Below are positions 37,874-48,647 of a stretch of 64,000 nucleotides of DNA, piece after piece. The stretch spans positions 1,550,001 to 1,614,000 of the forward strand of contig NZ_CP021781.1 of NCBI RefSeq assembly GCF_003290445.1. Direction: 5' to 3'. Positions within the stretch are counted from its first letter, which is position 1. Each line of letters opens with the position of its first letter. Under the pieces are notes generated by a model. It was not told where the DNA came from and did no database searches. It saw nothing but the letters and a program-made list of their open reading frames with translations. The position numbers and the translations under genes are program-made. The stretch comes from Francisella adeliensis (GTDB lineage Bacteria > Pseudomonadota > Gammaproteobacteria > Francisellales > Francisellaceae).

Positions 37874-39058
37874 TTAAGCTTTAGCTTGTGCTTTTTCTTT
37901 TAGTATTTCAACAGCAGGTAATTCTTTACCTTCAAGAAACTCTAAGAACGCTCCACCAGCTGTAGATATATAAGAAACTTTATCTTCTATATCATACTTC
38001 TCAATTGCTGCGATAGTATCACCACCTCCAGCGACAGAAAAGCCTTTTGATTCAGCTATAGCAAGAGATAAAGTTTTTGTTCCTTCACCAAAATTATCAA
38101 ACTCAAATACTCCTAATGGACCATTCCACAAGATAGTATTAGAATCTTTTAAAAGTTTGGCGATATTTTCAGCAGACTTAGGACCTATATCTAAAATTTG
38201 CTCATCATCTGCGACATCTGTAACATCTTTGATAGTAGCTTCTGCAGTTTCGCTAAACTCTTTAGCTACTCTTACATCAACAGGTATAGGCACTATTACG
38301 CCTTTAGCTTTTGCATCAGCCATAATTTCTTGTGCTTCTGCTACCAAATCTTCTTCATAAAGAGATTTACCAACATTGTAACCACTAGCTTTTATGAAAG
38401 TATTTGCTATACCACCACCAACGATAAGTACTTCAACCTTATTTACAAGGTTATGTAATACAGATAGTTTAGTAGATACCTTAGAACCACCAACTATAGC
38501 AGCCATTGGCTTTTTAGGCTCTTTTAATGCTTTTTCTAATGCTTTAATTTCTTTTTCCAGCAATAGTCCAGCACAAGCTGTTTTAATGTATTTTGCAACA
38601 CCAAAAGTAGTCGCTTGAGCACGGTGTGAAGTAGCAAATGCATCCATTACAAATACATCTCCTAGAGCAGCTATATTTTTAGATAAATCTTCATCACATG
38701 CTTTTTCGCCTTTATTGAAACGCACATTATCACACATAACAATATCGCCAGCTTTAGCTTCAACACCATTAAGCCAATTTTTTTCAAACTTAACAGGTTT
38801 ATCAATCATCTTAGCTAAGGCTTTAGCAACTGGTTCTAATGAAAATTGAGGATCATATTCACCCTCTGTAGGACGACCAAGGTGAGATAATAGTATAACT
38901 GCCCCACCTTGCTCAAGAATATAAGAAATAGTTGGAACTGCCGCTTCAATCCTTACTTTACTTGTAACTTTACCATTTTTAATTGGTACATTAAAATCAA
39001 CACGTACAACTACTTTTTTATTTTTTAAATCAACATCTTTTAAGTTTAAGAAACTCAT
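37874..39058 (-). CDS. pgk: Phosphoglycerate kinase
   Basis: Pgk transfers phosphate between 1,3-bisphosphoglycerate and ADP. The 394-residue two-domain enzyme has [15 protein letters not shown] near 16-30, [17 protein letters not shown], the GGSKVSTKL hinge and the nucleotide segment GNT-like WNGPLGVFE near 315-323, ending with [12 protein letters not shown]. It is 13 bases after gap in the operon. Confidence 0.97.
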   Translation of the reverse strand: MSFLNLKDVDLKNKKVVVRVDFNVPIKNGKVTSKVRIEAAVPTISYILEQGGAVILLSHLGRPTEGEYDPQFSLEPVAKALAKMIDKPVKFEKNWLNGVEAKAGDIVMCDNVRFNKGEKACDEDLSKNIAALGDVFVMDAFATSHRAQATTFGVAKYIKTACAGLLLEKEIKALEKALKEPKKPMAAIVGGSKVSTKLSVLHNLVNKVEVLIVGGGIANTFIKASGYNVGKSLYEEDLVAEAQEIMADAKAKGVIVPIPVDVRVAKEFSETAEATIKDVTDVADDEQILDIGPKSAENIAKLLKDSNTILWNGPLGVFEFDNFGEGTKTLSLAIAESKGFSVAGGGDTIAAIEKYDIEDKVSYISTAGGAFLEFLEGKELPAVEILKEKAQAKA

Positions 39059-39071
39059 TTAAATCCTCTAA

Positions 39072-40073
39072 CTATAATTTTGCAAAATGCTCTACAACTC
39101 TTACCATTTGGTTAGTGTAAGACATCTCATTATCATACCAAGATACAACTTTAACCATTGATTTGTCACCAAGGTCTGTTACTTTAGTTTGTGTAGCATC
39201 AAATAATGAACCCTCTTCAATACCGATAACATCACTAGACACCAACTCCTCTTCAGTATAGCCAAATGATGGCGTAGCTGCGGCTTTCATTGCAGCATTT
39301 ACACTGTCAGCTGAAACTTTATCATTTACAACAGCTACAAGTTCAGTTAATGAACCAGTTGGTACAGGAACTCTTTGAGCAGCACCATCTAATTTACCTG
39401 CAAGCTCTGGAATTACTAGACCAATAGCTTTAGCTGCACCAGTTGAGTTTGGTACAATATTTGCAGCAGCAGCACGAGCGCGACGCAAGTCACCTTTAGC
39501 ATGAGGTCCGTCAAGAGTGTTTTGGTCACCTGTATAAGCATGAATTGTAGTCATAAAACCTTTCTCTATACCAGCTAAATCATGTAATGCTTTAGCCATA
39601 GGAGCAAGACAGTTTGTAGTACAAGATGCCGCTGAGATAATTTTATCATCAGCAGATATAACATTTTCATTTACACCATAAACTATAGTTGGAAGGTCAT
39701 TTCCAGCTGGTGCAGAAATTACTACTTTTTTAGCACCTGCATCTATATGAGCCTGAGATTTAGCTTTTGATACATAAAAACCAGTACACTCAACAACCAC
39801 ATCAACACCTAAATCGCCCCAAGGTAGTTTTGAAGCGTCTGCTTGTGCATAAATTTTAACTTCTTTACCATCAACAGTGATGGAGCTTTCACCAGCTTTT
39901 ACAGTATTTGCTTTAGCATATCTACCTTGAGCAGTATCATACTTTAAAAGGTGCGCTAACATTTTAGGATCCGTAAGATCATTAATAGCTACCACCTCAA
40001 TACCAGCTTTACCAAACATTTGACGGAAAGCCAATCTACCAATTCTACCAAAACCATTTATTGCTACTTTCAT
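39072..40073 (-). CDS. gap: Glyceraldehyde-3-phosphate dehydrogenase
   Basis: This is the NAD-dependent GAPDH of glycolysis and gluconeogenesis. The 333 residues include the Rossmann start [15 protein letters not shown], the catalytic cysteine in [13 protein letters not shown] (near 145-157), [14 protein letters not shown] and the C-terminal [14 protein letters not shown]. It is 23 bases after tkt. The adenine-ribose acidic residue in AINDLTD fits NAD specificity. Confidence 0.97.
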   Translation of the reverse strand: MKVAINGFGRIGRLAFRQMFGKAGIEVVAINDLTDPKMLAHLLKYDTAQGRYAKANTVKAGESSITVDGKEVKIYAQADASKLPWGDLGVDVVVECTGFYVSKAKSQAHIDAGAKKVVISAPAGNDLPTIVYGVNENVISADDKIISAASCTTNCLAPMAKALHDLAGIEKGFMTTIHAYTGDQNTLDGPHAKGDLRRARAAAANIVPNSTGAAKAIGLVIPELAGKLDGAAQRVPVPTGSLTELVAVVNDKVSADSVNAAMKAAATPSFGYTEEELVSSDVIGIEEGSLFDATQTKVTDLGDKSMVKVVSWYDNEMSYTNQMVRVVEHFAKL

Positions 40074-40096
40074 TTTATTCTCCTGTTTATATATTC

Positions 40097-42088
40097 TTAA
40101 AGATATTTCGCAACAATTTTGCTCAAATCTTCAACTGTGAAACCAAAATATTTCATTAAATCATTTATAGGTGCTGACTCACCAAATGTAGTCATTCCTT
40201 TCACCTCGCCACCTGCTTTTGGCATATGTTTATACCACATATCTCCTTGTGCTAACTCAACAAAAACTGCAGGTATATCTTGCCTGATCACTTTATCTTT
40301 ATAATCTTGCGATTGCTTTTCAAACTCTTCTACACACGGAATAGAGACAACATTTATATCCACACCTTTTTGCGCATATTCTTTAGCAGTAGTTACAGCA
40401 AGCTCAACTTCTGAACCTGTAGCTACTAATGTAATTTTAGCATCTTTATATTCACTAACCAAATACCCACCTTTAGCAACATTAGCAGCCTTCTCTAAAC
40501 TATCAACACACGGAGTAAGACCTTGTCGTGTAAGCACCATTACAGAGGGAGTATCGCTTGATTTAATAGCTTCTTGCCATGCAATCATAGTTTCCACAGC
40601 GTCCGCTGGACGCCATACATTTAAATTAGGAATTAATCGTAAGCTTGGCACATGCTCAACAGGTTGATGCGTAGGTCCATCTTCACCAAGACCAATAGAA
40701 TCATGGCTCATTACATGTACTACAGGTTGTTTCATTAATGCTGACATTCTAATAGCATTTCTTGAATAATCACTAAACACCAGGAATGTACCACCATAAG
40801 GCTTTAATCCACCATACAAACTTAAACCATTCATAATAGCAGCCATACCAAACTCTCTAACACCATAAGATAGATAGTTAGCACCTTCATCCGTATTGTT
40901 TAACCAAACAGATCCCGACCAGTTAGTGTTGTTTGAACCAGTAAGATCTGCCGAACCACCAAACATTTCAGGCATATTCTGGCACAACACCTCTAGAGCC
41001 ATTTGCGATGCTTTACGAGTTGCCACTTTTGAAGGGCTCTCAATTTGATCTTGAATATATTTACTTATTTCTGAATCAAGCATACCAGGAAGTTCTTTTG
41101 CAAGTACTCGTTCAAGCTCTTGGTATTTTGGTAAAGACTTCGCTGATTCCCAAAGTTTATTCCAATTAGTTTCTAAAGCGACACCCTTTTCCTTAGCATC
41201 CCAAAACTTATAAACTCTTTGTGGAACCTCAAAAGAATCATATTCCCAAGCCAGTTTTTTAGCAGCCGAAGTTCTTTCTTCAATAGACAATGGCGAGCCA
41301 TGAGCTGCTGCTGTGCCTGCTTTTTCAGGTGAACCAAACCCTATAACTGTTTTACAGCAAATCAGCGTTGGCTTATTTGTCTCAGATTGAGCCTTAACTA
41401 TTGCTTGTTCGATTTCACTCATATCGTGACCATCAACAGCTTCAATAACATTCCAACCGTAAGCCTTAAATCTTTCAACAGTGTTATCAGTAAACCAACC
41501 TTTCGTATCTCCATCTATAGAGATATTATTATCATCCCAAAAAGCAATCAATTTACCCAAACCTAAAGTCCCTGCTAATGAGCAAGCCTCATGAGAGACA
41601 CCTTCCATAAGACAACCATCGCCTAAAAACACATAAGTATGATGATCAATCACTTTTTTATCTTTAGAATTATATCTGTCAGACAAAAGCTTTTCACCTA
41701 ATGCCATACCTACAGCATTTGCAATACCTTGACCTAGAGGGCCTGTTGTAGTTTCAACTCCTGGAGTATAACCATACTCAGGATGACCTGGGGTTTTTGA
41801 ATGTAATTGACGAAAATTTTTAATATCATCAATAGACACATCATAACCACTAAGATGAAGCAAAGAATAAAGCAACATTGAACCATGCCCATTAGATACA
41901 ACAAACCTGTCACGGTTTATCCAATTTGGGTTTTTAGGATTATGCTTTAAAAATTTAGTCCATAAAACTGTTGCGATATCCGCCATACCCATTGGCATAC
42001 CAGGATGTCCAGACTTTGCCTTTAGCGTAGCATCTATAGATAAAAATCTAATCGCATTCGAAAATTCTTGAGAGATTGTAAGAGACAT
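40097..42088 (-). CDS. tkt: Transketolase
   Basis: This thiamine-diphosphate enzyme moves two-carbon units between sugar phosphates in the pentose phosphate pathway. The 663-residue protein has [11 protein letters not shown] near 22-32, the ThDP fold [12 protein letters not shown]...DDNNISIDG, and the transketolase signature [12 protein letters not shown]. It is the first gene of the tkt-gap-pgk-pyk-fba operon, which joins the non-oxidative pentose pathway to the triose part of glycolysis. Its promoter should be in the 142-base gap shared with yceD. Confidence 0.97.
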   Translation of the reverse strand: MSLTISQEFSNAIRFLSIDATLKAKSGHPGMPMGMADIATVLWTKFLKHNPKNPNWINRDRFVVSNGHGSMLLYSLLHLSGYDVSIDDIKNFRQLHSKTPGHPEYGYTPGVETTTGPLGQGIANAVGMALGEKLLSDRYNSKDKKVIDHHTYVFLGDGCLMEGVSHEACSLAGTLGLGKLIAFWDDNNISIDGDTKGWFTDNTVERFKAYGWNVIEAVDGHDMSEIEQAIVKAQSETNKPTLICCKTVIGFGSPEKAGTAAAHGSPLSIEERTSAAKKLAWEYDSFEVPQRVYKFWDAKEKGVALETNWNKLWESAKSLPKYQELERVLAKELPGMLDSEISKYIQDQIESPSKVATRKASQMALEVLCQNMPEMFGGSADLTGSNNTNWSGSVWLNNTDEGANYLSYGVREFGMAAIMNGLSLYGGLKPYGGTFLVFSDYSRNAIRMSALMKQPVVHVMSHDSIGLGEDGPTHQPVEHVPSLRLIPNLNVWRPADAVETMIAWQEAIKSSDTPSVMVLTRQGLTPCVDSLEKAANVAKGGYLVSEYKDAKITLVATGSEVELAVTTAKEYAQKGVDINVVSIPCVEEFEKQSQDYKDKVIRQDIPAVFVELAQGDMWYKHMPKAGGEVKGMTTFGESAPINDLMKYFGFTVEDLSKIVAKYL

Positions 42089-42230
42089 TATAGTTCTGAT
42101 CCTTTTAAATAATGATTATTTAACTTTAGTAAACGAAACTCACACAAATGATACCCCAGCAACTTTAATAAAACAACAAATCACGCTACAATATTCACAA
42201 TTAAACCTCATAAATATATTAAACCACAAA

Positions 42231-42731
42231 ATGAAAAATCATTACCTAATAAACCATGTAGGATATACCAAGCAAAAAAGGGAACTTATAGGTTATACGG
42301 TTATCATAGATAAACCAAAATCCTTTTGTGAAGTAATGGAAAATTCTCCTCACTCATTCAAATGCAATTTCTCATTTTTTGAAGAAAAAAATAAAACTTG
42401 CATAAAATACGACATTTCGGCTAGTCTCCGCTTGATATGTCAAAATACTCTTGAGGTGTTTGAGCAACCATTTAACGCAGCAAACACCATTATACTAGTA
42501 GAAGATGATCGCCTAGCAAATGATAGCCAACATGAGCCTTTCATCTGCGAAGATGCAAACATCGACTTGCGTGATATTATCAAAGAAGAGATACTCCTAG
42601 ATTTACCCTTAGTACCAAAAAAAGCAGGTAGTACTTGTAAAAGTTCAAAAAAACATTCATACTATAGCGACCAAGAAAATGTTACACAAGAAAAAAAGAA
42701 TCCTTTTGAAATTCTAAAATCATTGAAGTAA
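42231..42731 (+). CDS. yceD: YceD (DUF177) protein
   Basis: The 166-residue protein belongs to the DUF177/YceD family, which is encoded before rpmF in most bacteria and is linked to 23S rRNA accumulation. Core features here are CNFSFFEE near 44-51, an acidic ICEDANIDLRDIIKEEILLDLPLVP run and the C-terminal NPFEILKSL. One extra Lys/Ser/His-rich loop lies near 134-150. It starts the L32/fatty-acid cluster. Confidence 0.88.
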   Translation: MKNHYLINHVGYTKQKRELIGYTVIIDKPKSFCEVMENSPHSFKCNFSFFEEKNKTCIKYDISASLRLICQNTLEVFEQPFNAANTIILVEDDRLANDSQHEPFICEDANIDLRDIIKEEILLDLPLVPKKAGSTCKSSKKHSYYSDQENVTQEKKNPFEILKSLK

Positions 42732-42793
42732 CATATTTGTAAACACTAACAATATAAATAATAAACAAAATTTCTACCGGAGGTTTATTTAAA

Positions 42794-42976
42794 ATGGCTG
42801 TACAAAAAGTAAGATCAAGCAGATCAAAAAGAGATATGAGAAGATCACATGATGCTTTAACAAGCGCAACTTTATCTACTGATAAAGCAACTGGCGAACT
42901 TCATCTTAGACACCATGTTTCACCAAATGGCTTTTATAAAGGCAAAAAAGTAGTTGAAACAAAATCTGAAGACTAA
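42794..42976 (+). CDS. rpmF: 50S ribosomal protein L32
   Basis: The 60-residue protein begins [22 protein letters not shown], the L32 signature, and has the late [16 protein letters not shown] segment. The four zinc cysteines found in some L32 forms are absent, as in most gammaproteobacteria. A strong CCGGAGG ribosome site precedes it. A hairpin with a T-run follows, so part of the transcript may stop before plsX. Confidence 0.96.
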   Translation: MAVQKVRSSRSKRDMRRSHDALTSATLSTDKATGELHLRHHVSPNGFYKGKKVVETKSED

Positions 42977-42988
42977 TACCAACATTAA

Positions 42989-43016
42989 GAATACACTCGT
43001 GAATGTGCGTATTTTT
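42989..43016 (+). terminator. Weak terminator/attenuator between rpmF and plsX
   Basis: AATAC and GTATT arms close an imperfect hairpin over CACTC..GTGCG, directly followed by TTTTTT. It probably lowers readthrough from the abundant rpmF message into the fatty-acid genes. Confidence 0.4.
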
Positions 43017-43050
43017 TCAACATTTAATCTATTAGGAAATATTATCTAAA

Positions 43051-44097
43051 ATGAGTTATAAAATATCTATAGATGCGATGGGCGGAGATCACGGTCTTAA
43101 CACTACCATCCCTGCAGCTCTTGAAGCTGTAAAGAAAGATTCAAACTTACAGATAGTTCTTGTTGGAGATCATCATAAAGTAAAAAGAGCTTTAGACAGA
43201 TATTCAAAAGTTAAAAAGATTAAACTTCCTGTTTTACAAAAAATAGCTATTCATCACGCGAGTGAAACAGTTGCCATGGATGAATCTCCAGCTGATGCTG
43301 TCAGAAAGAAAAAAGATTCATCAATGCGTGTCGCAATAAATCTTGTCAAAGATAATTCTGTTGACGCTTGTGTGAGTGCTGGTAACACCGGCGCACTGAT
43401 GGCAACATCCAAGTTTGTGCTAAAAACAGTTAATGGTGTAGATCGTCCTGCTATTGTATACGCACTACCTGCATTTAATAGAGAAACAAAAACCCTCAGC
43501 AAAACGTATATGCTTGATTTGGGAGCCAATGTTGTTTGTTCCTCTGAACAACTATTCCAATTTGCAATCATGGGTTCAATATTAGCTGCTAGTTCAAAAG
43601 GGATTGCTGAACCAAGAGTTTCTCTTCTAAACATTGGTGAAGAAGAAATGAAAGGCTTAGATAATATAAAAAACGCATCTAAGTTACTTCAAAACTGTGA
43701 CTTCATAAACTATAAAGGCTATGTCGAAGGCAAACACATCTTTGATGACGCTACAGATGTTGTTGTTTGTGATGGCTTTGTTGGAAATGTTTCTTTAAAA
43801 ACAATGGAAGGCACACTTCGCTTAATTGAAGCTCTTATAAAGAAGTCTGTAACAGAAGGGTCTTGGTTAATGAAACTTCCCACAATAATGGCTCTACCAA
43901 TTTTCAAAAGAATGAAAAAGAGCATGAACCTGGATAGCTTTAATGGCGCATCTCTACTAGGACTAACTGGTATAGTAGTTAAAAGTCACGGTAGTGCAAG
44001 CTCTAATGCTTTTGAAACTGCCATTTTTGAGGCTGTAAAAGAAGTCAAGCATAACATCCCTAAAACTATCCAAGAATCTATAGAAAAAGTTCTTTAA
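43051..44097 (+). CDS. plsX: Phosphate acyltransferase PlsX
   Basis: PlsX converts acyl-ACP to acyl-phosphate for phospholipid synthesis. The 348-residue protein has the N-terminal IDAMGGDHG motif, VDACVSAGNTGALMA near 107-121, YMLDLGANV and a conserved SHGSASSNAFETAI near the C-terminus. It bridges rpmF and the fab genes as in most gammaproteobacteria. Confidence 0.96.
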   Translation: MSYKISIDAMGGDHGLNTTIPAALEAVKKDSNLQIVLVGDHHKVKRALDRYSKVKKIKLPVLQKIAIHHASETVAMDESPADAVRKKKDSSMRVAINLVKDNSVDACVSAGNTGALMATSKFVLKTVNGVDRPAIVYALPAFNRETKTLSKTYMLDLGANVVCSSEQLFQFAIMGSILAASSKGIAEPRVSLLNIGEEEMKGLDNIKNASKLLQNCDFINYKGYVEGKHIFDDATDVVVCDGFVGNVSLKTMEGTLRLIEALIKKSVTEGSWLMKLPTIMALPIFKRMKKSMNLDSFNGASLLGLTGIVVKSHGSASSNAFETAIFEAVKEVKHNIPKTIQESIEKVL

Positions 44098-44130
44098 TTT
44101 TTCCATCCATGATACAATACCTAATATTTA

Positions 44131-44152
44131 GTGAGTTGCTAAAGCTTCTCAC
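44131..44152. promoter_or_regulatory. Interrupted palindrome between plsX and fabH
   Basis: GTGAG and CTCAC arms enclose an inner GC-TAAA-GC dyad. It lies 44 bases before the fabH ATG and could be an operator or a small leader hairpin; there is no T-run. Confidence 0.3.
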
Positions 44153-44195
44153 GGGTAATACTTTACTATTATTAAATCAACTTAGGTAATAATAA

Positions 44196-45167
44196 ATGTT
44201 TGCACAAATATTAGGTACAGGAAGCTACCTACCAGAAAAAATATTAACTAATGATGATATAAGCAAATTTGTAGACACTTCTGATGAGTGGATAAAGCAG
44301 CGCGTCGGTATTGAAAGACGTCACTGCGCCAATGAGTCTGAAACAACCACATTCATGGCAACTCAAGCTGCAAAAAAAGCTTTAGAATCTGCTCAAATTG
44401 ATGCTCAACAGATTGACGCTATCATTGTAGCTACTAGCACTCCAGACTATATAATGCCGTCTACAGCGGCAACAGTTCAAAATGAACTACAAATAGAAGG
44501 CTATAATGTAAGGTGTTTTGATGTATCTGCAGCTTGTAGTGGTTTTGTCTATGCTTTAGATATGGCAAAGCAATATATTGAAACTCAAACTTGCAAAAAT
44601 ATCCTAGTAATTGGTGCAGAAAAAATGACTCGTGTTCTAGACTGGAACGATAGAGGAACTTGTGTGCTTTTTGGTGATGGTGCTGGTGCTGTTATAGTCT
44701 CCCAGAGTGAAGAGAAAAAGATTTTATCCTCACTTTTATTTACAGATGGTTCATGCATAGATATGTTAAATGTACCAAACAACCTACCAGTAAATCGTGG
44801 TGACACAGTAGACATAAACGCTCATTTAATTATGGAAGGCAACAAAGTATTTAAATTTGCAGTTTCTCGACTTTCATCTTTAGCTGAACAACTTATAACT
44901 GATGCGGGTATTACTGCAGCAGATATTGATTGGTTAGTACCACATCAAGCAAATTATCGAATTCTAAACTCTACAGCTAAAAAAATAAATATGCCAATGT
45001 CAAAAGTTATTACTACGCTTCAAGATCATGGTAATACTTCTGCAGCATCTATACCTCTAGCTCTAGACCATGCTGTAAAAAACAACTCCATTAAAACTGG
45101 TGAGACAATTATCTCAGAAGCATTTGGTTCAGGATTCGTTTGGGGCGGCTTTATCGCTAAAATGTAA
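44196..45167 (+). CDS. fabH: 3-oxoacyl-ACP synthase III FabH
   Basis: FabH condenses acetyl-CoA with malonyl-ACP to start fatty acid synthesis. The 323-residue thiolase-fold protein has the active cysteine in VSAACSGFVYAL (Cys113 area), WLVPHQANYRI with its histidine, and the asparagine motif GNTSAASIP. The N-terminal TSDEWIKQRVGIERRH is typical. Confidence 0.96.
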   Translation: MFAQILGTGSYLPEKILTNDDISKFVDTSDEWIKQRVGIERRHCANESETTTFMATQAAKKALESAQIDAQQIDAIIVATSTPDYIMPSTAATVQNELQIEGYNVRCFDVSAACSGFVYALDMAKQYIETQTCKNILVIGAEKMTRVLDWNDRGTCVLFGDGAGAVIVSQSEEKKILSSLLFTDGSCIDMLNVPNNLPVNRGDTVDINAHLIMEGNKVFKFAVSRLSSLAEQLITDAGITAADIDWLVPHQANYRILNSTAKKINMPMSKVITTLQDHGNTSAASIPLALDHAVKNNSIKTGETIISEAFGSGFVWGGFIAKM

Positions 45168-45204
45168 TTTAAATTTTTTGTTTATAATTAAATAGGAGAA
45201 AATC

Positions 45205-46128
45205 ATGTCAAATAAGATAGCTGTTGTATTTCCTGGTCAAGGTTCTCAAAAGTTTGGGATGCTACAAGATTATTATAATAATTTTGAAACATTTAAAAAC
45301 ACTATTGATGAGGCCAAACAACATTTAGGTTATGACTTATGGGATATAATTCAAAACAATGAAGAAAAGCTTAATAAGACTGAATATACACAACCCGCAC
45401 TTTTAGCAACTAGCTATGCTATTTTTAAAGTATTAAAAGAGCAAAAACCAGATTTAGAAATTTCTTTTTTAGCTGGACATAGTCTTGGTGAGTACACAGC
45501 TCTTTTAGCAGCAGGCTGCATCTCTTATAAAGATGCTCTACAACTAGTATCTACTAGAGGTAAATTAATGCAAAGTGCTGTAACAGACAAAGAATGTGCT
45601 ATGAGTGCAGTATTAGGCTTGTCTAATGAAGATGTTGTTACTAGCTGTAAAGAAGCTTCTGATGTAGGTGTTGTTGAAGCTGCAAACTTTAACTCAACTG
45701 GTCAGGTAGTTATTTCGGGTGAAAAAATTGCTGTCGAAAAAGCAAACGCTATAGCAAAAGAAAAAGGTGCAAAACGCGCACAAATACTAGCAGTAAGCGT
45801 ACCATCGCACTGTTCACTAATGAAAGAAGCTGCAAGCAAATTTGAACAAGAGCTAAACAGTGTAGAGTTTAATGCTCCTACAACAGCTATAGTACAAAAC
45901 TTTGATGCTAAATCTCATAGTGATTTAAATGAAATTAAGCAAGCTACCGTTAAACAACTGTACAAGCCTGTTCTTTGGACTCAATCAGTTGAAGAGTTAG
46001 CTAAACTAGGTGTATCAGAAATTATTGAATGTGGTCCAAATAAAGTGCTTTGCGGCCTGATGAAAAGAATTGATAAAAGTTTAACTTTAAAAGATACAAA
46101 CTCTACTGAAAGTTTAGAAAAAATTTAA
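45205..46128 (+). CDS. fabD: Malonyl-CoA:ACP transacylase FabD
   Basis: FabD moves malonyl from CoA to ACP. The 307 residues contain VFPGQGSQKFGM at the N-terminus, the nucleophile elbow LAGHSLGEYTAL (Ser near 92), and the catalytic histidine in VPSHCSLM near 200. A GGAG ribosome site precedes the ATG and fabG follows after 18 bases. Confidence 0.96.
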   Translation: MSNKIAVVFPGQGSQKFGMLQDYYNNFETFKNTIDEAKQHLGYDLWDIIQNNEEKLNKTEYTQPALLATSYAIFKVLKEQKPDLEISFLAGHSLGEYTALLAAGCISYKDALQLVSTRGKLMQSAVTDKECAMSAVLGLSNEDVVTSCKEASDVGVVEAANFNSTGQVVISGEKIAVEKANAIAKEKGAKRAQILAVSVPSHCSLMKEAASKFEQELNSVEFNAPTTAIVQNFDAKSHSDLNEIKQATVKQLYKPVLWTQSVEELAKLGVSEIIECGPNKVLCGLMKRIDKSLTLKDTNSTESLEKI

Positions 46129-46146
46129 TGCAAAAAAGGAAGAAAC

Positions 46147-46890
46147 ATGTCTTTAAATAAAAAAACTGTTTTAATAACTGGCGCAAGTCGCGGTATAGGT
46201 AACCAAGTAGCTCTTACAATGGCTGAAAAAGGTGCTTTTGTTATAGGTACAGCTACTTCTCAAGCATCTGCTGAAAAGTTTGAGCAAAATATGGCTGAAA
46301 AAGGCTTCAAAGCAAAAGGAATGGTTCTAAATATTTCAGATGCTGAAAGCATTAAAAATCTTTTCTCAGAGCTTAAGACTGAAAAATTAGCTATAGATAT
46401 TTTAGTAAATAATGCTGGTATCACTCGTGATAACTTAATGATGAGAATGTCAGATGATGAATGGAATTCTGTAATCAACACTAATCTAAGCTCTATTTTC
46501 AAAATTTCAAAAGAATGTATTCGTGGCATGATGAAAAAGAGATGGGGAAGAATTATATCTATTGGTTCAGTAGTAGCTTCGGCAGGTAACCCTGGACAAG
46601 CGAATTACTGTGCTGCTAAAGCTGGTGTAATAGGTTTTTCTAAATCTTTAGCTTACGAAACATCTACTCGTGGAATAACTGTAAATGTAGTAGCTCCTGG
46701 TTTTATAGCAACAGATATGACTGATAAGCTTACTGACGAACAAAAATCATTTATAGCAACAAAAATACCATCAGGTCAAATGGGAGAGCCTAAAGATATA
46801 GCTGAAGCTGTAGCTTTCCTAGCTTCTGATGGTGCAAGATACATAACTGGCCAAACAATTCATGTCAATGGTGGCATGTATATGGCTTAA
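46147..46890 (+). CDS. fabG: 3-oxoacyl-ACP reductase FabG
   Basis: FabG is the NADPH-dependent reductase of the elongation cycle. The 247-residue short-chain dehydrogenase shows ITGASRGIGNQVA near 10-22, LVNNAGITRDN near 86-96, and the Ser-Tyr-Lys triad with YCAAKAG near 150-156. The C-terminus GQTIHVNGGMYM is characteristic. Confidence 0.96.
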   Translation: MSLNKKTVLITGASRGIGNQVALTMAEKGAFVIGTATSQASAEKFEQNMAEKGFKAKGMVLNISDAESIKNLFSELKTEKLAIDILVNNAGITRDNLMMRMSDDEWNSVINTNLSSIFKISKECIRGMMKKRWGRIISIGSVVASAGNPGQANYCAAKAGVIGFSKSLAYETSTRGITVNVVAPGFIATDMTDKLTDEQKSFIATKIPSGQMGEPKDIAEAVAFLASDGARYITGQTIHVNGGMYMA

Positions 46891-46905
46891 TTTTTTGCAA
46901 AAATA

Positions 46906-46934
46906 TTGCAAAAAGCGATAAAAAATAATATTAT
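46906..46934 (+). promoter_or_regulatory. Possible acpP promoter
   Basis: TTGCAA (46906-46911) and TATTAT (46929-46934, 5/6) are 17 bases apart, 54 bases before the acpP ATG. The -35 lies in the right arm of a TTTTTGCAA/TTGCAAAAA hairpin that follows the fabG stop. A private promoter would fit the high demand for acyl carrier protein. Confidence 0.45.
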
Positions 46935-46988
46935 TGCTGTTGAACTATTAATAATTAAATTTTCAAAACAAATAAAAAGGAAAAAAAA

Positions 46989-47231
46989 ATGAGCGCAAAT
47001 GAAGTATATTCAAAAGTAAACTCTATCATTGTTGAACAATTAGGTGTTAAAGAAGAAGATCTTAAACCAGAAGCTTCTTTTATTGATGACTTAGGTGCTG
47101 ACTCTTTAGATACAGTTGAGCTAGTAATGGCTCTTGAAGAAGAATTCGATACTGAAATCCCTGATGAAGATGCTGAGAAAATCAAAACTGTAAAAGATGT
47201 TTACGACTATATTGATTCTAAAGTAAACTAA
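46989..47231 (+). CDS. acpP: Acyl carrier protein
   Basis: The 80-residue acidic protein carries growing acyl chains on a phosphopantetheine arm attached to the serine of [16 protein letters not shown] (Ser38). Length and the helical pattern are standard. A long AAAAAGGAAAAAAAA run supplies the ribosome site. It has its own candidate promoter and is followed by a perfect terminator, so it can be made independently of fabG and fabF. Confidence 0.97.
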   Translation: MSANEVYSKVNSIIVEQLGVKEEDLKPEASFIDDLGADSLDTVELVMALEEEFDTEIPDEDAEKIKTVKDVYDYIDSKVN

Positions 47232-47252
47232 TCAAAATTAATCTCTTAGCTG

Positions 47253-47282
47253 CATGAATATTAAATAATATTCATGTTTTTT
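47253..47282 (+). terminator. Rho-independent terminator after acpP
   Basis: CATGAATATT and AATATTCATG form a perfect 10-bp stem with an AAAT loop, followed by TTTTTT. It sits 22 bases after the acpP stop and 31 bases before fabF, so fabF depends on readthrough or another promoter. Confidence 0.8.
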
Positions 47283-47312
47283 CTCAAAATATAATAAACA
47301 GGTTATTTTGAT

Positions 47313-48572
47313 ATGAAATCTAATCGTAGAGTTGTTGTTACTGGCTTGGGTATGGTAACACCATTAGGACACGATGTACCAAGCACATGGTCTAATGTGT
47401 TAGCTGGTGAAAGTGGTGTTGAAACCCTCACAGGTTTTGATACAGCTGCTCCAGACATAAGTGAATTCAAAGTTCGATTCGCTGCAAGAGTCAAAGATTT
47501 TGATGTAAATGCAATGGTGGGTAAAAAGGATGCTAAAAGAGTTGATCCTTTTTGCTACTACGGCATTGTAGCAGCTAATGAAGCAATGAAGGATGCTGGA
47601 ATTGAAAACCTAAGCGAAGAAGAAGCTTTTCGTTTTGGTGTTGCAGTCAGCTCTGGTATTGGTGGTATAGAGACTTTAGAATCAACAAAAGCTACTATAG
47701 ATGCCAAAGGTCCATCAAAAATATCTCCTTTTTGTATACCATCATCAATCATAAATATTCTCTCAGGAGTAATATCTATAAATCATGGTTTACGTGGCCC
47801 TAATGTACCTATAGTTACAGCATGTACAACAGGTACTCATAACGTAGGTATGGCTGCTAGAATGATTGCTTATGGTGATGCTGACGCTATGTTAGCTGGT
47901 GGTTCAGAAAAAGCGAGTAATGCTATTGGTATAGGTGGTTTTGCTGCTGCTCGTGCATTATCTACTCGTAATGATGATCCTAAAGGAGCTTCTCGTCCAT
48001 GGGATAAAGATAGAGATGGCTTTGTATTAGGTGACGGTGCTGGTGTTCTTGTACTAGAAGAATATGAGAAAGCTAAAGCTCGTGGTGCTAAAATATACGC
48101 TGAAGTAGTTGGGTTTGGTATGTCTGCTGACGGTTATCATATGACAATGCCTTATGCAGCTGGTCAAGAAAGATCTGTACAAAATGCAATTGATGATGCT
48201 GGCCTTACAAAAAACCCTGATGCAATTGACTATGTTAATGCTCATGGAACATCTACACCCCTTGGAGATGTTCAAGAGAGTCAAGTAGTTGAAAAAGTAA
48301 TTGGTCAATATAGAAAAGATCTTGTAATGAGCTCTACTAAATCTATGACTGGTCACTTACTTGGTGCTGCTGGTGCAATTGAATCTATTTTCAGTGTACT
48401 ATCTATCAGAGATCAAATTGCTCCTCCAACTATCAACTTAGAAAACTTAGATGATGGCTGTAACTTAGATTATGCTGCAAATACTGCTAAAAAAATGAAA
48501 ATTGATTATGTACTAAATAACTCTTTTGGGTTTGGTGGCACAAATGGTTCTGTAATTTTCAAAAAAATCTAA
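47313..48572 (+). CDS. fabF: 3-oxoacyl-ACP synthase II FabF
   Basis: FabF elongates acyl-ACP by condensation with malonyl-ACP. The 419-residue thiolase-fold enzyme has VVVTGLGMVTPLG at the N-terminus, the active cysteine in VTACTTGTHNVG near 168, and the two histidines in VNAHGTSTPLGD and STKSMTGHLLGAAG. It closes the fab cluster and is followed by a strong terminator. Confidence 0.97.
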   Translation: MKSNRRVVVTGLGMVTPLGHDVPSTWSNVLAGESGVETLTGFDTAAPDISEFKVRFAARVKDFDVNAMVGKKDAKRVDPFCYYGIVAANEAMKDAGIENLSEEEAFRFGVAVSSGIGGIETLESTKATIDAKGPSKISPFCIPSSIINILSGVISINHGLRGPNVPIVTACTTGTHNVGMAARMIAYGDADAMLAGGSEKASNAIGIGGFAAARALSTRNDDPKGASRPWDKDRDGFVLGDGAGVLVLEEYEKAKARGAKIYAEVVGFGMSADGYHMTMPYAAGQERSVQNAIDDAGLTKNPDAIDYVNAHGTSTPLGDVQESQVVEKVIGQYRKDLVMSSTKSMTGHLLGAAGAIESIFSVLSIRDQIAPPTINLENLDDGCNLDYAANTAKKMKIDYVLNNSFGFGGTNGSVIFKKI

Positions 48573-48600
48573 CTTATCTTATAAATAAAGGTGAAACATT

Positions 48601-48626
48601 AAAAGCCACTATCTGTGGCTTTTTTT
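48601..48626 (+). terminator. Rho-independent terminator after fabF
   Basis: AAAAGCCAC and GTGGCTTTT form a perfect stem over TATCT, continuing into a T-run. It ends the fatty-acid cluster 28 bases after the fabF stop. Confidence 0.85.
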
Positions 48627-48647
48627 ATTACTAAAACTGAGAAAAAA

